A DNA stretch of 64,000 bases from Streptomyces flavidovirens DSM 40150 (GTDB lineage Bacteria > Actinomycetota > Actinomycetes > Streptomycetales > Streptomycetaceae), in NCBI RefSeq assembly GCF_000429085.1, contig NZ_AUBE01000001.1, forward strand, positions 310,001 to 374,000, in the 5' to 3' direction. Positions 55,103 to 64,000 of the stretch are shown here, one piece after another; position 1 is the first letter of the stretch; each line of letters starts with the position of its first letter. The notes beneath the pieces are model-generated. The model saw only the letters and a list, made by a program, of their open reading frames with translations, searched no databases and had not been told where the DNA came from. A program made the translations under genes and the position numbers.

Positions 55103-56044
55103 TCACCCGGTGGGGGTCAGTCGCTCACGCCACCAGGCCACCGTCGCCTTGACCTGCTCGTCGACGGGGGTTGCTCGTAGCGCGAATTCGGCTTCGTAAG
55201 CGCTCGAATCGACTACGAACGGGCGGTCGAACTGGTAGCGGATCTCCTTCAGTTCGCGGATCAGCGGCGAGAAGACCGACACGACGCCCAGCACGGCCGG
55301 CGGCAGCCTGCGTACCGCGACGGGCCCCGTTCCCGACTGGGCGGCGAGGAGGTCGACCATCTGCCGGGTGGACAGCGGAGGCTCCGTCGGGACGTGCCAG
55401 GCCCGTCCCCAGGCGCGCTCCTCGCCCGCCACCTCGACCAGGGCCCCGGCCACGTCGGGGAGATAGCTCCAGCTGTGCGGGGCGTCCGGGTCCCCGAGTG
55501 TGGAGACCGGCTTGCCGCGCAGCAGTCGTGGCACGACCCGTGCGGCCAGGTGCCCGCCGTCGGTCACGCCGGGCCCGAAGAAGTCCGAGGCCCGCACCTC
55601 GACCGCCTTGATGCGGCCCTGATCGTGCAGTTTCCGCGCCTGCTGCCAAATGGCGCTGCGCACCCGCCTCTTGGGGCCGGTCGCCGCGAGGGGCAGCTCC
55701 TCGGTCATGGGGCCGTCCACCGGACCGTAACCGTAGAGGTTCCCCAGCAAGACCAGGACGGCCCCGGTCGCCTCGGCCGCCGCGCAGACCGACGAGGCCA
55801 GCGGCGGCCATTCGCTCAGCCAGCGGTGGTAGGGGGGTGCGGCGCAGCTGTAGATCGCGGCAGCGCCCTGCGCGGCCTCGATCAGTCGCTCGCTGTCCGT
55901 CGCGTCCAGCGCGACGTGCTCGATGCCGGGCTCCGGGCTTCGGCCCGACTTGGTGACGACCCGTACCTGATGGCCCTTTTCGGCCAGCAGCCGAGCAGTG
56001 GCCGCTCCGGCGGGCCCGAATCCTATGACGACATGAAGGCTCAC
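55103..56044 (-). CDS. NAD-dependent epimerase/dehydratase-type protein
   Basis: A 313-residue extended-SDR-like protein. It opens VSLHVVIGFGPAGAATARLL (Rossmann GxGxxG), with ASVCAAAEATGAVLVLLGNL, GYGPVDG in the position of the catalytic region, and a C-terminal DSSAYEAEFALRATPVDEQV segment typical of NAD-dependent epimerases. Tyr-x-x-x-Lys is not obvious. The substrate is unknown; it is a likely sugar- or steroid-type epimerase/reductase. GTG start at 56044. It stands alone, divergent from the SCO2400-family gene. Confidence 0.8.
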   Translation of the reverse strand: MSLHVVIGFGPAGAATARLLAEKGHQVRVVTKSGRSPEPGIEHVALDATDSERLIEAAQGAAAIYSCAAPPYHRWLSEWPPLASSVCAAAEATGAVLVLLGNLYGYGPVDGPMTEELPLAATGPKRRVRSAIWQQARKLHDQGRIKAVEVRASDFFGPGVTDGGHLAARVVPRLLRGKPVSTLGDPDAPHSWSYLPDVAGALVEVAGEERAWGRAWHVPTEPPLSTRQMVDLLAAQSGTGPVAVRRLPPAVLGVVSVFSPLIRELKEIRYQFDRPFVVDSSAYEAEFALRATPVDEQVKATVAWWRERLTPTG

Positions 56045-56255
56045 GCTCGCACACTAGCGCGACGCGCCGACCGGTTCAGGAGGCGTGGCGGCGGCGGAAC
56101 GGGGTAACCGGCAGGAAAATCTTCGCAGCAGCGTCACACGGACCGCGCACCACCTTCGGGGTGTGCGATTAGCGTTACGGCCGCTCGATCCCGCGTGCGA
56201 ACTTGAACAGGTCGCCGGCCTCCCTGGCAACGCAGTCAGCACAGAAAGATCGCAG

Positions 56256-57134
56256 ATGGACTACTGCTCCTCGTGCCGCCGACATCTCAATGGGGCCCTC
56301 ATGTGCCCCGGATGCGGCGCATACGCTCCGGACATCGCCCCGCCCGCCCATCAGTACGTGGCCGAGACAGCGGAAGAAATACCCGCTTCGGGGGCCGGCG
56401 CGTCCGAAGACGCGATGGCGGACGCGTCGGGCAGTGGTACGTCCGCCGGCTACGAAGGCACCGCCCCCACCGGGCAGGGCCGGGCGGCCCGGCGTCGGCG
56501 GCTGGCCCGTTTGAAGAAGCACCGGCGCCGGATCGTGGCCGCGACAGCCGTCGCCCTCGTCGGTGGCGGCCTGACCATGGCCGCGCTGCCGGCGGGCAGG
56601 CCGTCCGCCGGCCACACCCACGCCGCCCCGCCGCCGGAGCCGTTGAAGGACGCCACCGGTGCAGCCGCCACCGGGGCGTCGTCGGAGCAGCCCGACACCC
56701 CGGTCGCGCGGGACGCCGGCACTCCCCCGGCCAGTACGACGGGACGGGAGCGGAACACCGGCGACGCCAGGCCGGACACCGCGGGCAGGGGCGCCGCCGG
56801 CACGGGCGCGGGCGCGGTCCGGTCCGCCGCGTCGCGGAGCGCCACGGAGCGCACCGCGTTCGAGTCGGCGCAGGAGACGGCACAGCGGTCGGCACAGCAG
56901 TCGGCACCTGAGCCGCCCAAGGACGCAACGGGCGTCGGCACCGCCCACGACCCGGCTCCGGCACCGCCGCCGGCCTCCGCCCCGGACCCGGCCCCGGAGA
57001 CGGCCCCGCCCGCCTCCACCGAACGCCCCGGCCTCGTAGGCACGGTGGTGGACGGCCTGCTGTCGGACCCGTCGGCGGACGAGCCCGCGTCGTCGACGCA
57101 CGTGTGCCTGATCGGTGTGTGCGTCGGGCAGTAG
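56256..57134 (+). CDS. SCO2400-family protein with N-terminal zinc ribbon
   Basis: A 292-residue protein. The N-terminus MDYCSSCRRHLNGALMCPGC (CxxC...CxxC) and GAYAPDIAPP match SCO2400-family proteins of Streptomyces. A basic stretch (RLARLKKHRRRIVAATAVAL) leads into one membrane helix near 90-108, and the outer part is Ala/Pro/Thr-rich and low in complexity. It ends STHVCLIGVCVGQ with two Cys. The role is unknown; a membrane-tethered regulator or anchor is possible. AGAAAG precedes the ATG at 56256. The next gene follows by 46 nt. Confidence 0.82.
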   Translation: MDYCSSCRRHLNGALMCPGCGAYAPDIAPPAHQYVAETAEEIPASGAGASEDAMADASGSGTSAGYEGTAPTGQGRAARRRRLARLKKHRRRIVAATAVALVGGGLTMAALPAGRPSAGHTHAAPPPEPLKDATGAAATGASSEQPDTPVARDAGTPPASTTGRERNTGDARPDTAGRGAAGTGAGAVRSAASRSATERTAFESAQETAQRSAQQSAPEPPKDATGVGTAHDPAPAPPPASAPDPAPETAPPASTERPGLVGTVVDGLLSDPSADEPASSTHVCLIGVCVGQ

Positions 57135-57180
57135 TGAGACGTCTGATTTCCCGCCGCGGCAGCAAGGAGGCCGAGTCCCC

Positions 57181-57729
57181 GTGACCACTGGCTACGAAGC
57201 CCGGCTGCACAGAATCGGCCGATGGTGGGGCGTCGAGATCCCGGCAGTCGCCATCCACACCCAGTGCCGCACCCTCGACGAGGCGGAAGGCATGGCGCGC
57301 GACGCCATCGCCGAAGCGCGCGGAATCCAACCGGCCACCGTCATCGTGGAGTTGGTGGTTCCGGAACTCGGGCCGCTTTTGAACTCCGTACGTGAGGCAA
57401 GAAGGCCCGGCGCTGGGCCCGACGCCGGACAGCAGGCGCTCGCCGTCGCTTGCCGCACACTGGTCGAGGACCTGCGCGTCAGCCAGAGTGACGCCGGCCG
57501 ACTGCTCGGCCTGCCGCATCAAGAGGTGTCCCGGCTCTCCACACCCCGCGGCTCCGCCGACCCCCGCCCGTGGCGTGGCCCGCAGCCCATCCCGAGCGCA
57601 CCCACCCCGAGCGCACCCGCACCGGTTCTCCCCGTGGACCCGCCCGTCAGCCCCACGACGCGCCCGACACCGCCCCGGCAGGCGTCGCCCAGTCGCCCGG
57701 CCTGGGCGATCGCCGAGGACGGCGCCTGA
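57181..57729 (+). CDS. HicB-like N-terminal domain protein
   Basis: A 182-residue protein. The first 60 residues (GYEARLHRIGRWWGVEIPAV, TQCRTLDEAEGMARDAIAEA) follow a HicB-type partial RNase-H fold, then a helix-turn-helix-like segment (DLRVSQSDAGRLLGLPHQEV) and a Pro-rich tail. No HicA toxin is next to it. AAGGAGG lies 10 nt before the GTG at 57181. It follows the SCO2400-type gene and may be co-transcribed with it. Confidence 0.65.
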   Translation: MTTGYEARLHRIGRWWGVEIPAVAIHTQCRTLDEAEGMARDAIAEARGIQPATVIVELVVPELGPLLNSVREARRPGAGPDAGQQALAVACRTLVEDLRVSQSDAGRLLGLPHQEVSRLSTPRGSADPRPWRGPQPIPSAPTPSAPAPVLPVDPPVSPTTRPTPPRQASPSRPAWAIAEDGA

Positions 57730-57751
57730 GACCCGGCACCGCCCCCACGTA

Positions 57752-57781
57752 CAGCCCTTAGAGCCCTTACAGCCCTTACAG
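57752..57781. repeat. Short tandem repeat AGCCCTTAC
   Basis: Three and a half units of AGCCCTTAC (first unit AGCCCTTAG) fill the gap between the convergent HicB-like and Mce-associated genes. Confidence 0.6.
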
Positions 57782-58546
57782 CGCGTCCACAGCGCTGACC
57801 TTCCAGCCCTGCGGGGTTCGTACGAGCGTCATCCGTACCCGGTTGAGGTCGAGGCGGGGGCCGGAGACCTGGGTGCTGGTGGTGACCTGGTTCATGAAGA
57901 CCAGGACGACCGCCTTGTCCGGCGAGGCCGACACCACCGCGGCCGCCGGGGTGTCACCGCCCGCGGGCTTCGCGACCGTCGCCTTCACCACGCCCCGGTA
58001 TTTCGCGGCGGTCGGCGCGACCACGGACTTGGTTGTCTTGCTGTACTGGTCGAGAAACGGCTTGGTGAGGTGGCCGCGGGCCGCGGCGAAGTCGCGGTCC
58101 AGGTGGCGGTAGTCGTACGACAGGATGACCGGCGCCGCCTTGCGTGCCGTGGCGAGCGCGGCCGTGCGCGCCTGGGCTGTGCGCTCGGCCTCCCGGTGCT
58201 GCCAGGTGAGTGTGGCGGTGGCGGCCAGGCCCAGCAGGCACAGCAGGGCGAGGACGGCGAGTACCGCCCCGCGCCGGCCGCGACGGGTGCGGCCCGGCGC
58301 GGTGGCGGTCACGCGCGAAGGCTCGGTGGCGGTGGCGGTGGCGGTGGCGGTCGCGCGGGACGGCTCGGCGGCGTTCCCGCGCTTCGGCTCCTTGGTGAAC
58401 GTACGCGCCGGATTCGGCTTCCGGTCCGGGTCGCCGGGCCGGTGCGTCCTCTCGACGCGTTTGGCCGCCGCGCGGGCGGCCGCTGCCACGGAGCGCTGCC
58501 GGGGGGCGCCGGTGCCGCCGCGGCCTCGGACGGTCGGGTTCGCCAC
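57776..58546 (-). CDS. Mce-associated membrane protein
   Basis: A 256-residue protein. A basic, disordered N-terminus (about 1-90, including a TATATATATEP run encoded by a GGCGGT-type repeat) leads to one membrane helix (GAVLAVLALLCLLGLAATAT), then an outer domain with SYDYRHLDRDFAAARGHLT and a C-terminal NTF2-like fold. This is the usual build of Mce-associated (Mas) proteins. It is the last gene of the mce operon. GAGGAGAG precedes the GTG start. Confidence 0.85.
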   Translation of the reverse strand: MANPTVRGRGGTGAPRQRSVAAAARAAAKRVERTHRPGDPDRKPNPARTFTKEPKRGNAAEPSRATATATATATEPSRVTATAPGRTRRGRRGAVLAVLALLCLLGLAATATLTWQHREAERTAQARTAALATARKAAPVILSYDYRHLDRDFAAARGHLTKPFLDQYSKTTKSVVAPTAAKYRGVVKATVAKPAGGDTPAAAVVSASPDKAVVLVFMNQVTTSTQVSGPRLDLNRVRMTLVRTPQGWKVSAVDAL

Positions 58547-58592
58547 GGTGTCTCTCCTCGGTGGGTGGTGCGGGGATGCTGCGGGATTGCGT

Positions 58593-59108
58593 TCAGCCGA
58601 CGAATTCGACGTTGGACGTCAGCCACCGTCCGCCCTCGTGGACGAGGTCGAGCTGAAGGCGGTAGTTGCGGGACGTTCCCTTGGGTGCGGAGACGTTGGT
58701 GACCTTGCTGTCGGCCACCACCAGGACGCGGGCGGTACGTTCGTCCGCCCGCGCGATGCCCGCGTCGAGGATCTGGCCTTCGGAGACGGACTTGTTGTCG
58801 GCGACGATCTTCGTAAGCTGTTCGGTCTGCGCCGAGAACTGCTTTTCGAAGTCCCCGGTCGCCCCCTTCAGAACGTTCTTGCTGTCCCGGCCGTAGTGCC
58901 GGTAGTCGAGCGAGGTGAAGTTGAGCGCCGACTGGCGGGCGGCGGCCAGGATGTCCTGGTGACGCTGCTCCGTCGTATGACGCTCGTACACCCGCGTGCC
59001 CAGCCAGCCGGTGGAGGCCACCAGTACGGCGGCCACGGCGGCGAGTACCACCACTGCTCTCGGGTGGCGCGCCCACAGGGCGATGCGGGCCGTGAGTGCG
59101 CGGGTCAT
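58593..59108 (-). CDS. Mce-associated membrane protein
   Basis: A 171-residue protein with a helix at about 18-42 (AVVVLAAVAAVLVASTGWLG) and an outer domain with TSLDYRHYGRDSKNVLKGAT and SRNYRLQLDLVHEGGRWLTS, the same build as the following gene. It probably assists assembly of the Mce importer. The ATG at 59108 overlaps the mceF stop (ATGA). The two Mas genes are adjacent and likely arose by duplication. Confidence 0.85.
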   Translation of the reverse strand: MTRALTARIALWARHPRAVVVLAAVAAVLVASTGWLGTRVYERHTTEQRHQDILAAARQSALNFTSLDYRHYGRDSKNVLKGATGDFEKQFSAQTEQLTKIVADNKSVSEGQILDAGIARADERTARVLVVADSKVTNVSAPKGTSRNYRLQLDLVHEGGRWLTSNVEFVG

Positions 59109-60310
59109 GCCATGGGTCCGACCAGCAGCCATTGCCAGGACTCCTTTCCGAAGACGCTCTGTGCCCCGCCCGTCGAGCCGATCTGGACGGGCTTGTCGTA
59201 CGTGGCTCCCGCGCGCGGGGCGTTCTGGGCGCCGCGCACCGACGTGTCGCCGCCGCGCGGGGCCGTGCAGCGGGCCTTGGTGTTCGCCGGGCGCTCCGCG
59301 GTGTCGGCGGGGTCGCGGTGCTGGGTGTCGTAGCCCTGGCGGCAGGGCGGCGGGTCGTCGGCGTTGACGACCATGCCGAAGTGGGTGGTGCCGTCGCCGG
59401 GAAGCACGGTGTAGCTGCCCGAGACGACGACGGGGAAGGTGACCAGCGCCTGTTCCACGCCCGGCAGCCGGGCGACGGTGATCTGACCGCCGCTGATCAG
59501 GTTCCCGAGGAGGACCGGAAGGTGGGTCCGGTTGTCCTTCAGGAGGGTGTTCACCTGCTGGGAGGCGGAGGTGCCGTTGACCATCAGGTCGCGGATGTCC
59601 CCGTCGCTCGCCTTCAACTGCGCGGTGAGCGCCGCCAGATCGCGGGAGAAGGACTTGATCGACGAGCCCTGGTCGGCCTGCGTCTTCAGGACCTTCCGGG
59701 AGTCTTCGATCAGCGCGATGGTCTGCGGGAGCGAGTCCGACGCCGACTCCATCAGGGCGTTGCCGGAGTCCACCAGCCGGCTCAGGTGCGGGCCGGTGCC
59801 GGCGAACGCCTTCCCCAGTTCGTCGACGGTGATCCGCAGGTCTTCCTTGTTCACCGAATTGACCAGCCGGTCCAGGCTGAGAATCATCTCGGTGGCGGGT
59901 ACCGGCGCGCGGGTGTTCCGGCGCGGGATCGTGCTGCCGTCCCGCAGGCCGGGGCCGGCCGCGGACCGCGGCTGCAGATCCACGTACTGCTCGCCGACGG
60001 CCGAGCGGTTCGCCACCACGGCCAGGCTGTCCGCCGGGATCCTCGGGGAGTCCTCCAGGAGCAGCGCCACCGAGACACCGTCGGCCCCGGACAGCCGCAG
60101 GTCACCGACGCGGCCCACGGGCACGCCCCGGTAGGTGACCTCGGCGCCGGAGTAGATGCCTCCGGAGTCTGCGAAGTCGGCTCGTACGGTGTAGCCGCGG
60201 CCCAGGGCGCGGTCGACCAGTCCGGTGTACTCGACGCCGACGTAGGACACGCCGAGGGCGGTGATGACGGCGAAGGCGAGCAGTTGCAGCCTGACCATAC
60301 GGGTGATCAC
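59105..60310 (-). CDS. MCE-family protein (MceF position)
   Basis: A 401-residue MCE protein: N-terminal helix (LQLLAFAVITALGVSYVGVE), MCE domain (about 40-120: YTVRADFADSGGIYSGAEVT, ANRSAVGEQYVDLQPRS) and a helical tube-forming region, then a C-terminal extension with CRQGYDTQHRDP and paired Cys. It is part of the lipid-uptake tunnel. The GTG start overlaps the mceE stop (GTGA). Its position, last of the six MCE genes after the lipoprotein, fits MceF. Confidence 0.88.
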   Translation of the reverse strand: MITRMVRLQLLAFAVITALGVSYVGVEYTGLVDRALGRGYTVRADFADSGGIYSGAEVTYRGVPVGRVGDLRLSGADGVSVALLLEDSPRIPADSLAVVANRSAVGEQYVDLQPRSAAGPGLRDGSTIPRRNTRAPVPATEMILSLDRLVNSVNKEDLRITVDELGKAFAGTGPHLSRLVDSGNALMESASDSLPQTIALIEDSRKVLKTQADQGSSIKSFSRDLAALTAQLKASDGDIRDLMVNGTSASQQVNTLLKDNRTHLPVLLGNLISGGQITVARLPGVEQALVTFPVVVSGSYTVLPGDGTTHFGMVVNADDPPPCRQGYDTQHRDPADTAERPANTKARCTAPRGGDTSVRGAQNAPRAGATYDKPVQIGSTGGAQSVFGKESWQWLLVGPMA

Positions 60311-61647
60311 GGCATCATCCCCTTCATCAGCAGCTCCGCGAGGGACATGTCGACACCGCGCGGAGGGCTCCACCCGGCGGACGACCCGCTGTCGCTGTAC
60401 GACGCGTGGGTGCCGGTGCACAGCGGCAGGCACCCCAGGTCGCCGCCTCCCGTGCCCGGTGGGTCGGAAGGAGCCGGAGGGACTGGCGGAACCGGAGGAG
60501 CCGAAGGTGAGTCCGGCAGGTCCGGCAGGTCCGGTGCCTCGGGAAGTCCGGGGAGCTCGGGCACGCCGGGAAGCTCGGGGAGGTCCGGGGCGGGCACGTC
60601 GGGAAGCTCGGGCGTGCCCGGCTTCCCCGGCTTCTGCGGATCGTCGGCCAGATTGCCGTAGATGCTTTCCAGGTCGAGATCGGCGGTGACCTTGAGGTTG
60701 ACGTAGTCCCCCTTGATCGCGTCCACGACATTGCGGGGGAACGGGTACGTCGTCAGCAGCTCCAGGGCGTTGGGGAGGTCCGCGCCCGCCTTGTTCAGTT
60801 GCTGGAGGATCGGCTGGAGCCGGCGCAGGTTGGCGATGAGGTCCGCCCGCGACGCCTTGATCACCTGGGTGCCCGTCTTGCCGAGTTCCGACAGCGAGGT
60901 GAGCATCTTCGTCAGCTTGGTCCGCTGGTCGGCCAGTACCTTCAGCGCGGGCGGCATGGTGGTGATGGCCCGGCCGATCGTCCTCTTCTCCTTGGCGAGC
61001 GTCTTCGACAGCTTGTCGACGCCCTCCAGCGCGCGGACGATCTCCTTCTTCTGCTTGTCGAGGCCGCCGATGAAGATGTCCAGCTCCGTGAGCAGGGACT
61101 TGACCCGGTCCTCGCGGCCCTCCAGAGCCTTGTTCAGCTCCACCGTGATGGTCTTGAGCTGAGCGACCCCGCCACCGTTGAGGAGTGCCGACAGGGCCGA
61201 CAGCACCTCCTCGATCTCGGGGTTGCGGCCGCTGCGAGACAGCGGGATCTTTGAGCCGTCGGTGAGCCTGCCCACCGGCTCGGTGTCCGTCGGCGCGGAC
61301 AGCGCGACGTACTTCTCACCGAGCATGCTGGTCTGCCGCAGGCCCGCGATCGCGTTGCCGGGGAGCTTGACCGAGTCGGACACGCGCAGCCGTACCCGGG
61401 CGTGCCAGCCGTCGAGTTCCACCTTCTCGACGGCGCCCACGGTGACGTTGTTGACCTTCACCGTGGACTGCGGGACGAGATCGAGTACGTCCCGGAACTC
61501 GACCGTCACGTGGTAGCTGTCGCCGTCCGCGGCGGCGCCGCCGGGCAGCGGGACGTCGTACAGCCCGTTGAATTCGCAGCCGGTGAGGAGCAGTGAACCG
61601 GCGGCGGCCCACAGGGCCGCCTTCTGCGGAGCTCGCTTGGCTCTCAT
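60307..61647 (-). CDS. MCE-family lipoprotein (MceE position)
   Basis: A 446-residue MCE protein with a lipoprotein signal ([15 protein letters not shown], lipobox LLTGC), an MCE domain (about 45-120: [20 protein letters not shown]), a long helical region and a C-terminal Pro-rich repeat of [19 protein letters not shown] type (about 355-400). The lipid anchor and position identify it as the MceE/LprK-type subunit. ATGA overlap with mceD, GTGA overlap with mceF. Confidence 0.9.
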   Translation of the reverse strand: MRAKRAPQKAALWAAAGSLLLTGCEFNGLYDVPLPGGAAADGDSYHVTVEFRDVLDLVPQSTVKVNNVTVGAVEKVELDGWHARVRLRVSDSVKLPGNAIAGLRQTSMLGEKYVALSAPTDTEPVGRLTDGSKIPLSRSGRNPEIEEVLSALSALLNGGGVAQLKTITVELNKALEGREDRVKSLLTELDIFIGGLDKQKKEIVRALEGVDKLSKTLAKEKRTIGRAITTMPPALKVLADQRTKLTKMLTSLSELGKTGTQVIKASRADLIANLRRLQPILQQLNKAGADLPNALELLTTYPFPRNVVDAIKGDYVNLKVTADLDLESIYGNLADDPQKPGKPGTPELPDVPAPDLPELPGVPELPGLPEAPDLPDLPDSPSAPPVPPVPPAPSDPPGTGGGDLGCLPLCTGTHASYSDSGSSAGWSPPRGVDMSLAELLMKGMMP

Positions 61648-62807
61648 GTACGGGCCTCCAGGATTCCGCCGAGCGTCTTGTCCGTCGAGCCCGTCGAGCC
61701 GGCCGATGCCGTCAAGCCCGTCGGCACCGCTCCGGTGACCGCGTCGGCCACCGGCAGCTCGGGCAGCGAGTCGAACAGCTTTTCCAGGTCACGGCAGTCG
61801 GCCGTGTCACCCGTCGTCTTCAGCAGGGAGCACAGCAAGGCGGCCGGGTCCTGCGGATGTTCGGCGTTGTTGCGGGTGTCGAGCGTGCCGGATTCGGGGT
61901 TGTAGGCGTTCTGCAGGTTGGACAGACCGGCAGGGGCTACGTCGAGCAGCTCCTGCAGGGCCGCCCGCTGGGTGACCAGCACTTTCGTCACCTTGCTGAG
62001 GCCCTTCACATTGGCGGTCAGCACCTTCTTGTTCTTCTTCACGAAGTCGGTCACATCGGCGAGCGCCGCCGCCAGTTGCCTGATCGCCTCGGCGAGGTCC
62101 TTGCGTTCCCCGGCCAGTTGGTCGGCCACCTTGGCCAGGTTGTTGTTGAACGACCGGACGCTCGCATCGTCCTGTGCCAGCACAGCCGTGAACTCCTGAA
62201 GGTTCTCCACCGTCCCGAACAGGTCCTGCCGGCCGTCGGACAGCGTGGTGACGGCCTGCGAAAGGTCCTCCACCGTCCGGTGCAGCTTCCCGCCCTGGCC
62301 CTGGAGGTTGTCCGCGCCGACCGCCAGCAGCCGGGACAGCGAACCGTCCTTGTTGGCGCCCTTGGGCCCGAGCGCGTCGCCCGTCGTACGGAGGCTGTCG
62401 AATACGCGGTCCAGCTCGACCGGCACGGCCGTCCGGCGCTCGGGGATCACGGCGCCGTTCCGCAGCACCGGGCCGCTCCGGTGGACGGGGAGCAACTGGA
62501 GGTAACGGTCGCTGACCACCGAGGAGTTGATGATCGCCGCCTTGGCGTCCGCCGGGACCTTGTACTCGGCGGCGTACTCCAGCTCGACCCGGACCCGCTT
62601 CCCCTGCGGCGTGATCTCCTTGACCTCGCCGATCCGCACGCCGAGTACGCGCACGTCGGACCCCGGATAGATGCCGACCGTACGCGGGAAGTACGCCGTA
62701 ACCCGGACCGTCGGGGACTGCGACAGGTGCACGAAGGCCAGGACGGCGCAGACCACGAGCACGGTGGCGAGCGCGAGGCGGCGCAGCAGCCGCCGGTCGA
62801 TTCTCAT
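61644..62807 (-). CDS. MCE-family protein (MceD position)
   Basis: A 387-residue MCE protein with N-terminal helix ([20 protein letters not shown]), MCE domain ([36 protein letters not shown]) and a long helical region. It joins mceC and mceE by 4-nt overlaps, so the block is one message. It forms part of the hexameric Mce tube spanning the envelope. Confidence 0.9.
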   Translation of the reverse strand: MRIDRRLLRRLALATVLVVCAVLAFVHLSQSPTVRVTAYFPRTVGIYPGSDVRVLGVRIGEVKEITPQGKRVRVELEYAAEYKVPADAKAAIINSSVVSDRYLQLLPVHRSGPVLRNGAVIPERRTAVPVELDRVFDSLRTTGDALGPKGANKDGSLSRLLAVGADNLQGQGGKLHRTVEDLSQAVTTLSDGRQDLFGTVENLQEFTAVLAQDDASVRSFNNNLAKVADQLAGERKDLAEAIRQLAAALADVTDFVKKNKKVLTANVKGLSKVTKVLVTQRAALQELLDVAPAGLSNLQNAYNPESGTLDTRNNAEHPQDPAALLCSLLKTTGDTADCRDLEKLFDSLPELPVADAVTGAVPTGLTASAGSTGSTDKTLGGILEART

Positions 62808-63796
62808 CGTGAGCCTCCGGTCCTCGGGACCACGGGGGTGGGGGCCACCAGGTTCTGGATGTAGCTGTCGAACCAGCGGCCGTTGCCCAGGGTGTTGGTG
62901 AAGACCCGCGTGAAGGGGGCGAGGAGCTCGACGCTGCGGTCGAGGCTGGCCTGGTTGCGTTCGAGCATCCGCACCACTGTGTTCAGACGGGTGAGTGCGG
63001 GGCCGATCGCCGCCCGGTTGTCCTCGACCAGGCCGGACAGCTGAACGCCCAGCGCGATGGAACTCTGCAGCAGTGCGTGGATGACCTGGCGCCGCTTGTG
63101 GATCTCCTCGAACAACTTGTCGCCGTCCTTCACCAGTTTGCTGAACTCGCCCTTGCGGTCGGCGAGTACACCGGTGACACCGTTGGCGTGGTCGAGGAGT
63201 TCGCGCAGCGACCGGTCGCGCGAGGCCACGGTCCTGGAGATCTTCGACAGCCCCTCGATGGAGGCCCTGACCTCTTCGGGGGCGTCCTCGAAGGTGGCCG
63301 ACAGGGTGTCCAGGGCGGTGGCGAGCTGCTTCTTGTCGATCTGCTCGCTCGTGGTGGTGAGGTCGCTGAACGCCTCCACGACGTCGTACGCCGCGACCGT
63401 GCGGCTCAGCGGGATCTCGCTGCCCGGCTCCAGTTGCCCGCCGCCTTCCGGCTCCAGCGCGAGGTACTTCGCACCCAGGATCGTCTTGATGCGGATGGAC
63501 GCACCCGTCCTCGTCCCGAACTCCGGGTCTCCCTTGACCCGGAAATCGACCTTGACGTGGCCGTCGTCCAGCCCCACGTCGTCGACCTTGCCGACCTTGA
63601 CACCGGCGATCCGTACCTCGTCGCCGGGCTTGAGCCCGCCGGCCTCGGAGAACGCCGCGCTGTACTTCTCGCCGCTGCCGATCAGCGGCAGGTCCTGGAC
63701 GTTGAACGCGGCGGCGATCAGCAGCGAGATCGTGGTGAGGCCTACGGCGCCGATCACCACGGGATTGCGTTCACGGAAGGGAATCAACGGCCGCAC
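62804..63796 (-). CDS. MCE-family protein (MceC position)
   Basis: A 330-residue MCE protein with N-terminal helix ([20 protein letters not shown]), MCE domain ([33 protein letters not shown]) and helical C-terminal part. GTG at 63796 overlaps the end of mceB by 13 nt. Position in the row fits MceC. Confidence 0.88.
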   Translation of the reverse strand: MRPLIPFRERNPVVIGAVGLTTISLLIAAAFNVQDLPLIGSGEKYSAAFSEAGGLKPGDEVRIAGVKVGKVDDVGLDDGHVKVDFRVKGDPEFGTRTGASIRIKTILGAKYLALEPEGGGQLEPGSEIPLSRTVAAYDVVEAFSDLTTTSEQIDKKQLATALDTLSATFEDAPEEVRASIEGLSKISRTVASRDRSLRELLDHANGVTGVLADRKGEFSKLVKDGDKLFEEIHKRRQVIHALLQSSIALGVQLSGLVEDNRAAIGPALTRLNTVVRMLERNQASLDRSVELLAPFTRVFTNTLGNGRWFDSYIQNLVAPTPVVPRTGGSR

Positions 63797-64000
63797 CTCG
63801 CTCGCGCGACATGGAGTTCGGGTGTGATGACCTCCGCGGTCTTCGGCAGCACGATCCGGCCGTCGAAGTCGCACAGGTAGAAGTTGAACCAGGAGCCGTA
63901 CGAGGCGGTGCCGGTGAGCTTGTTGAGCTTGCGGGGCAGCCGTTGCAGGACGCCTTCCACGGTCTTCTCGTGGTCGTTCAGCGTTCCGGTGAGCTCGCCG
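63784..64000 (-). CDS. MCE-family protein, C-terminal part (MceB position)
   Basis: The last 71 codons of an MCE gene that runs off the right edge. The fragment reads VEGVLQRLPRKLNKLTGTAS, YGSWFNFYLCDFDGRIVLPK and ends [21 protein letters not shown] is the typical end of MceB-type proteins. It overlaps mceC by 13 nt. Confidence 0.85.
   Translation of the reverse strand, partial: GELTGTLNDHEKTVEGVLQRLPRKLNKLTGTASYGSWFNFYLCDFDGRIVLPKTAEVITPELHVARARCGR

Noticed and set aside
57181..57729. Complete HicAB toxin-antitoxin pair
   Set aside because: Only a HicB-like domain is seen; no HicA-sized basic protein lies on either side.

Overview
This is a high-GC actinobacterial chromosome segment, almost certainly Streptomyces. 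The grounds are strong G/C bias at third codon positions, an HspR-controlled dnaK-grpE-dnaJ-hspR operon with HAIR operators, an SCO2400-type protein, an mce operon, and an integrated actinomycete-style element in a tRNA gene.

Layout. 0-1.4 kb: a small secreted peptide gene coupled to a truncated gene at the window edge, divergent from a LuxR-type regulator. 1.4-5.8 kb: the dnaK heat-shock operon on the minus strand with its autoregulator HspR. 5.8-12.6 kb: chromosomal genes (a reduced sugar phosphotransferase, a CCG-type Fe-S oxidoreductase, an FG-GAP lipoprotein, a Yip1-type membrane protein, a phosphoribosyltransferase, dcd and a small zinc ribbon). 12.76 kb: tRNA-Gly(CCC).

12.79-31.08 kb is an integrated element of about 18.2 kb. 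It is bounded by a 44-bp duplication of the 3' half of the tRNA. It carries int and xis, an XRE regulator with a palindromic operator, a DUF3631 ATPase, an Spd-like DUF2637 protein, a MobC-like protein and a MOB relaxase. No TraB/FtsK-type translocase is visible, so it looks mobilizable rather than self-transmissible. The cargo is an NAD(P)-dependent dehydrogenase, an XRE regulator with a helical-repeat domain, a Sir2-like protein lacking the usual catalytic His, a nucleotide-sugar dehydrogenase, a MazG-like protein, and an AT-rich tail with two unrecognised genes and a DUF4365 (PD-(D/E)XK-like) protein that could be a defence gene.

31-48 kb is a potassium-transport region: kdpF-A-B-C-E-D preceded by an unlisted 27-codon membrane-peptide gene, a divergent second complete KdpB, a KimA-like permease that keeps the K+-site residues of that family, and a second distant permease of the same superfamily. 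A short-chain dehydrogenase with an altered active site lies between.

48-53.2 kb is a compact five-gene minus-strand cluster that reads as an uncharacterised biosynthetic locus: histidine phosphatase, SRPBCC protein, NodU/CmcH-type carbamoyltransferase, FAD amine oxidoreductase and a cyclophilin-like protein resembling cucumopine/mikimopine synthase. 53.3-57.7 kb holds a CPBP protease, a PASTA-like protein, an ABC ATPase remnant, an NAD-dependent epimerase and the SCO2400-family pair. 57.8-64 kb is the downstream part of an mce operon (mceB partial to mceF, plus two Mce-associated proteins), running off the right edge.
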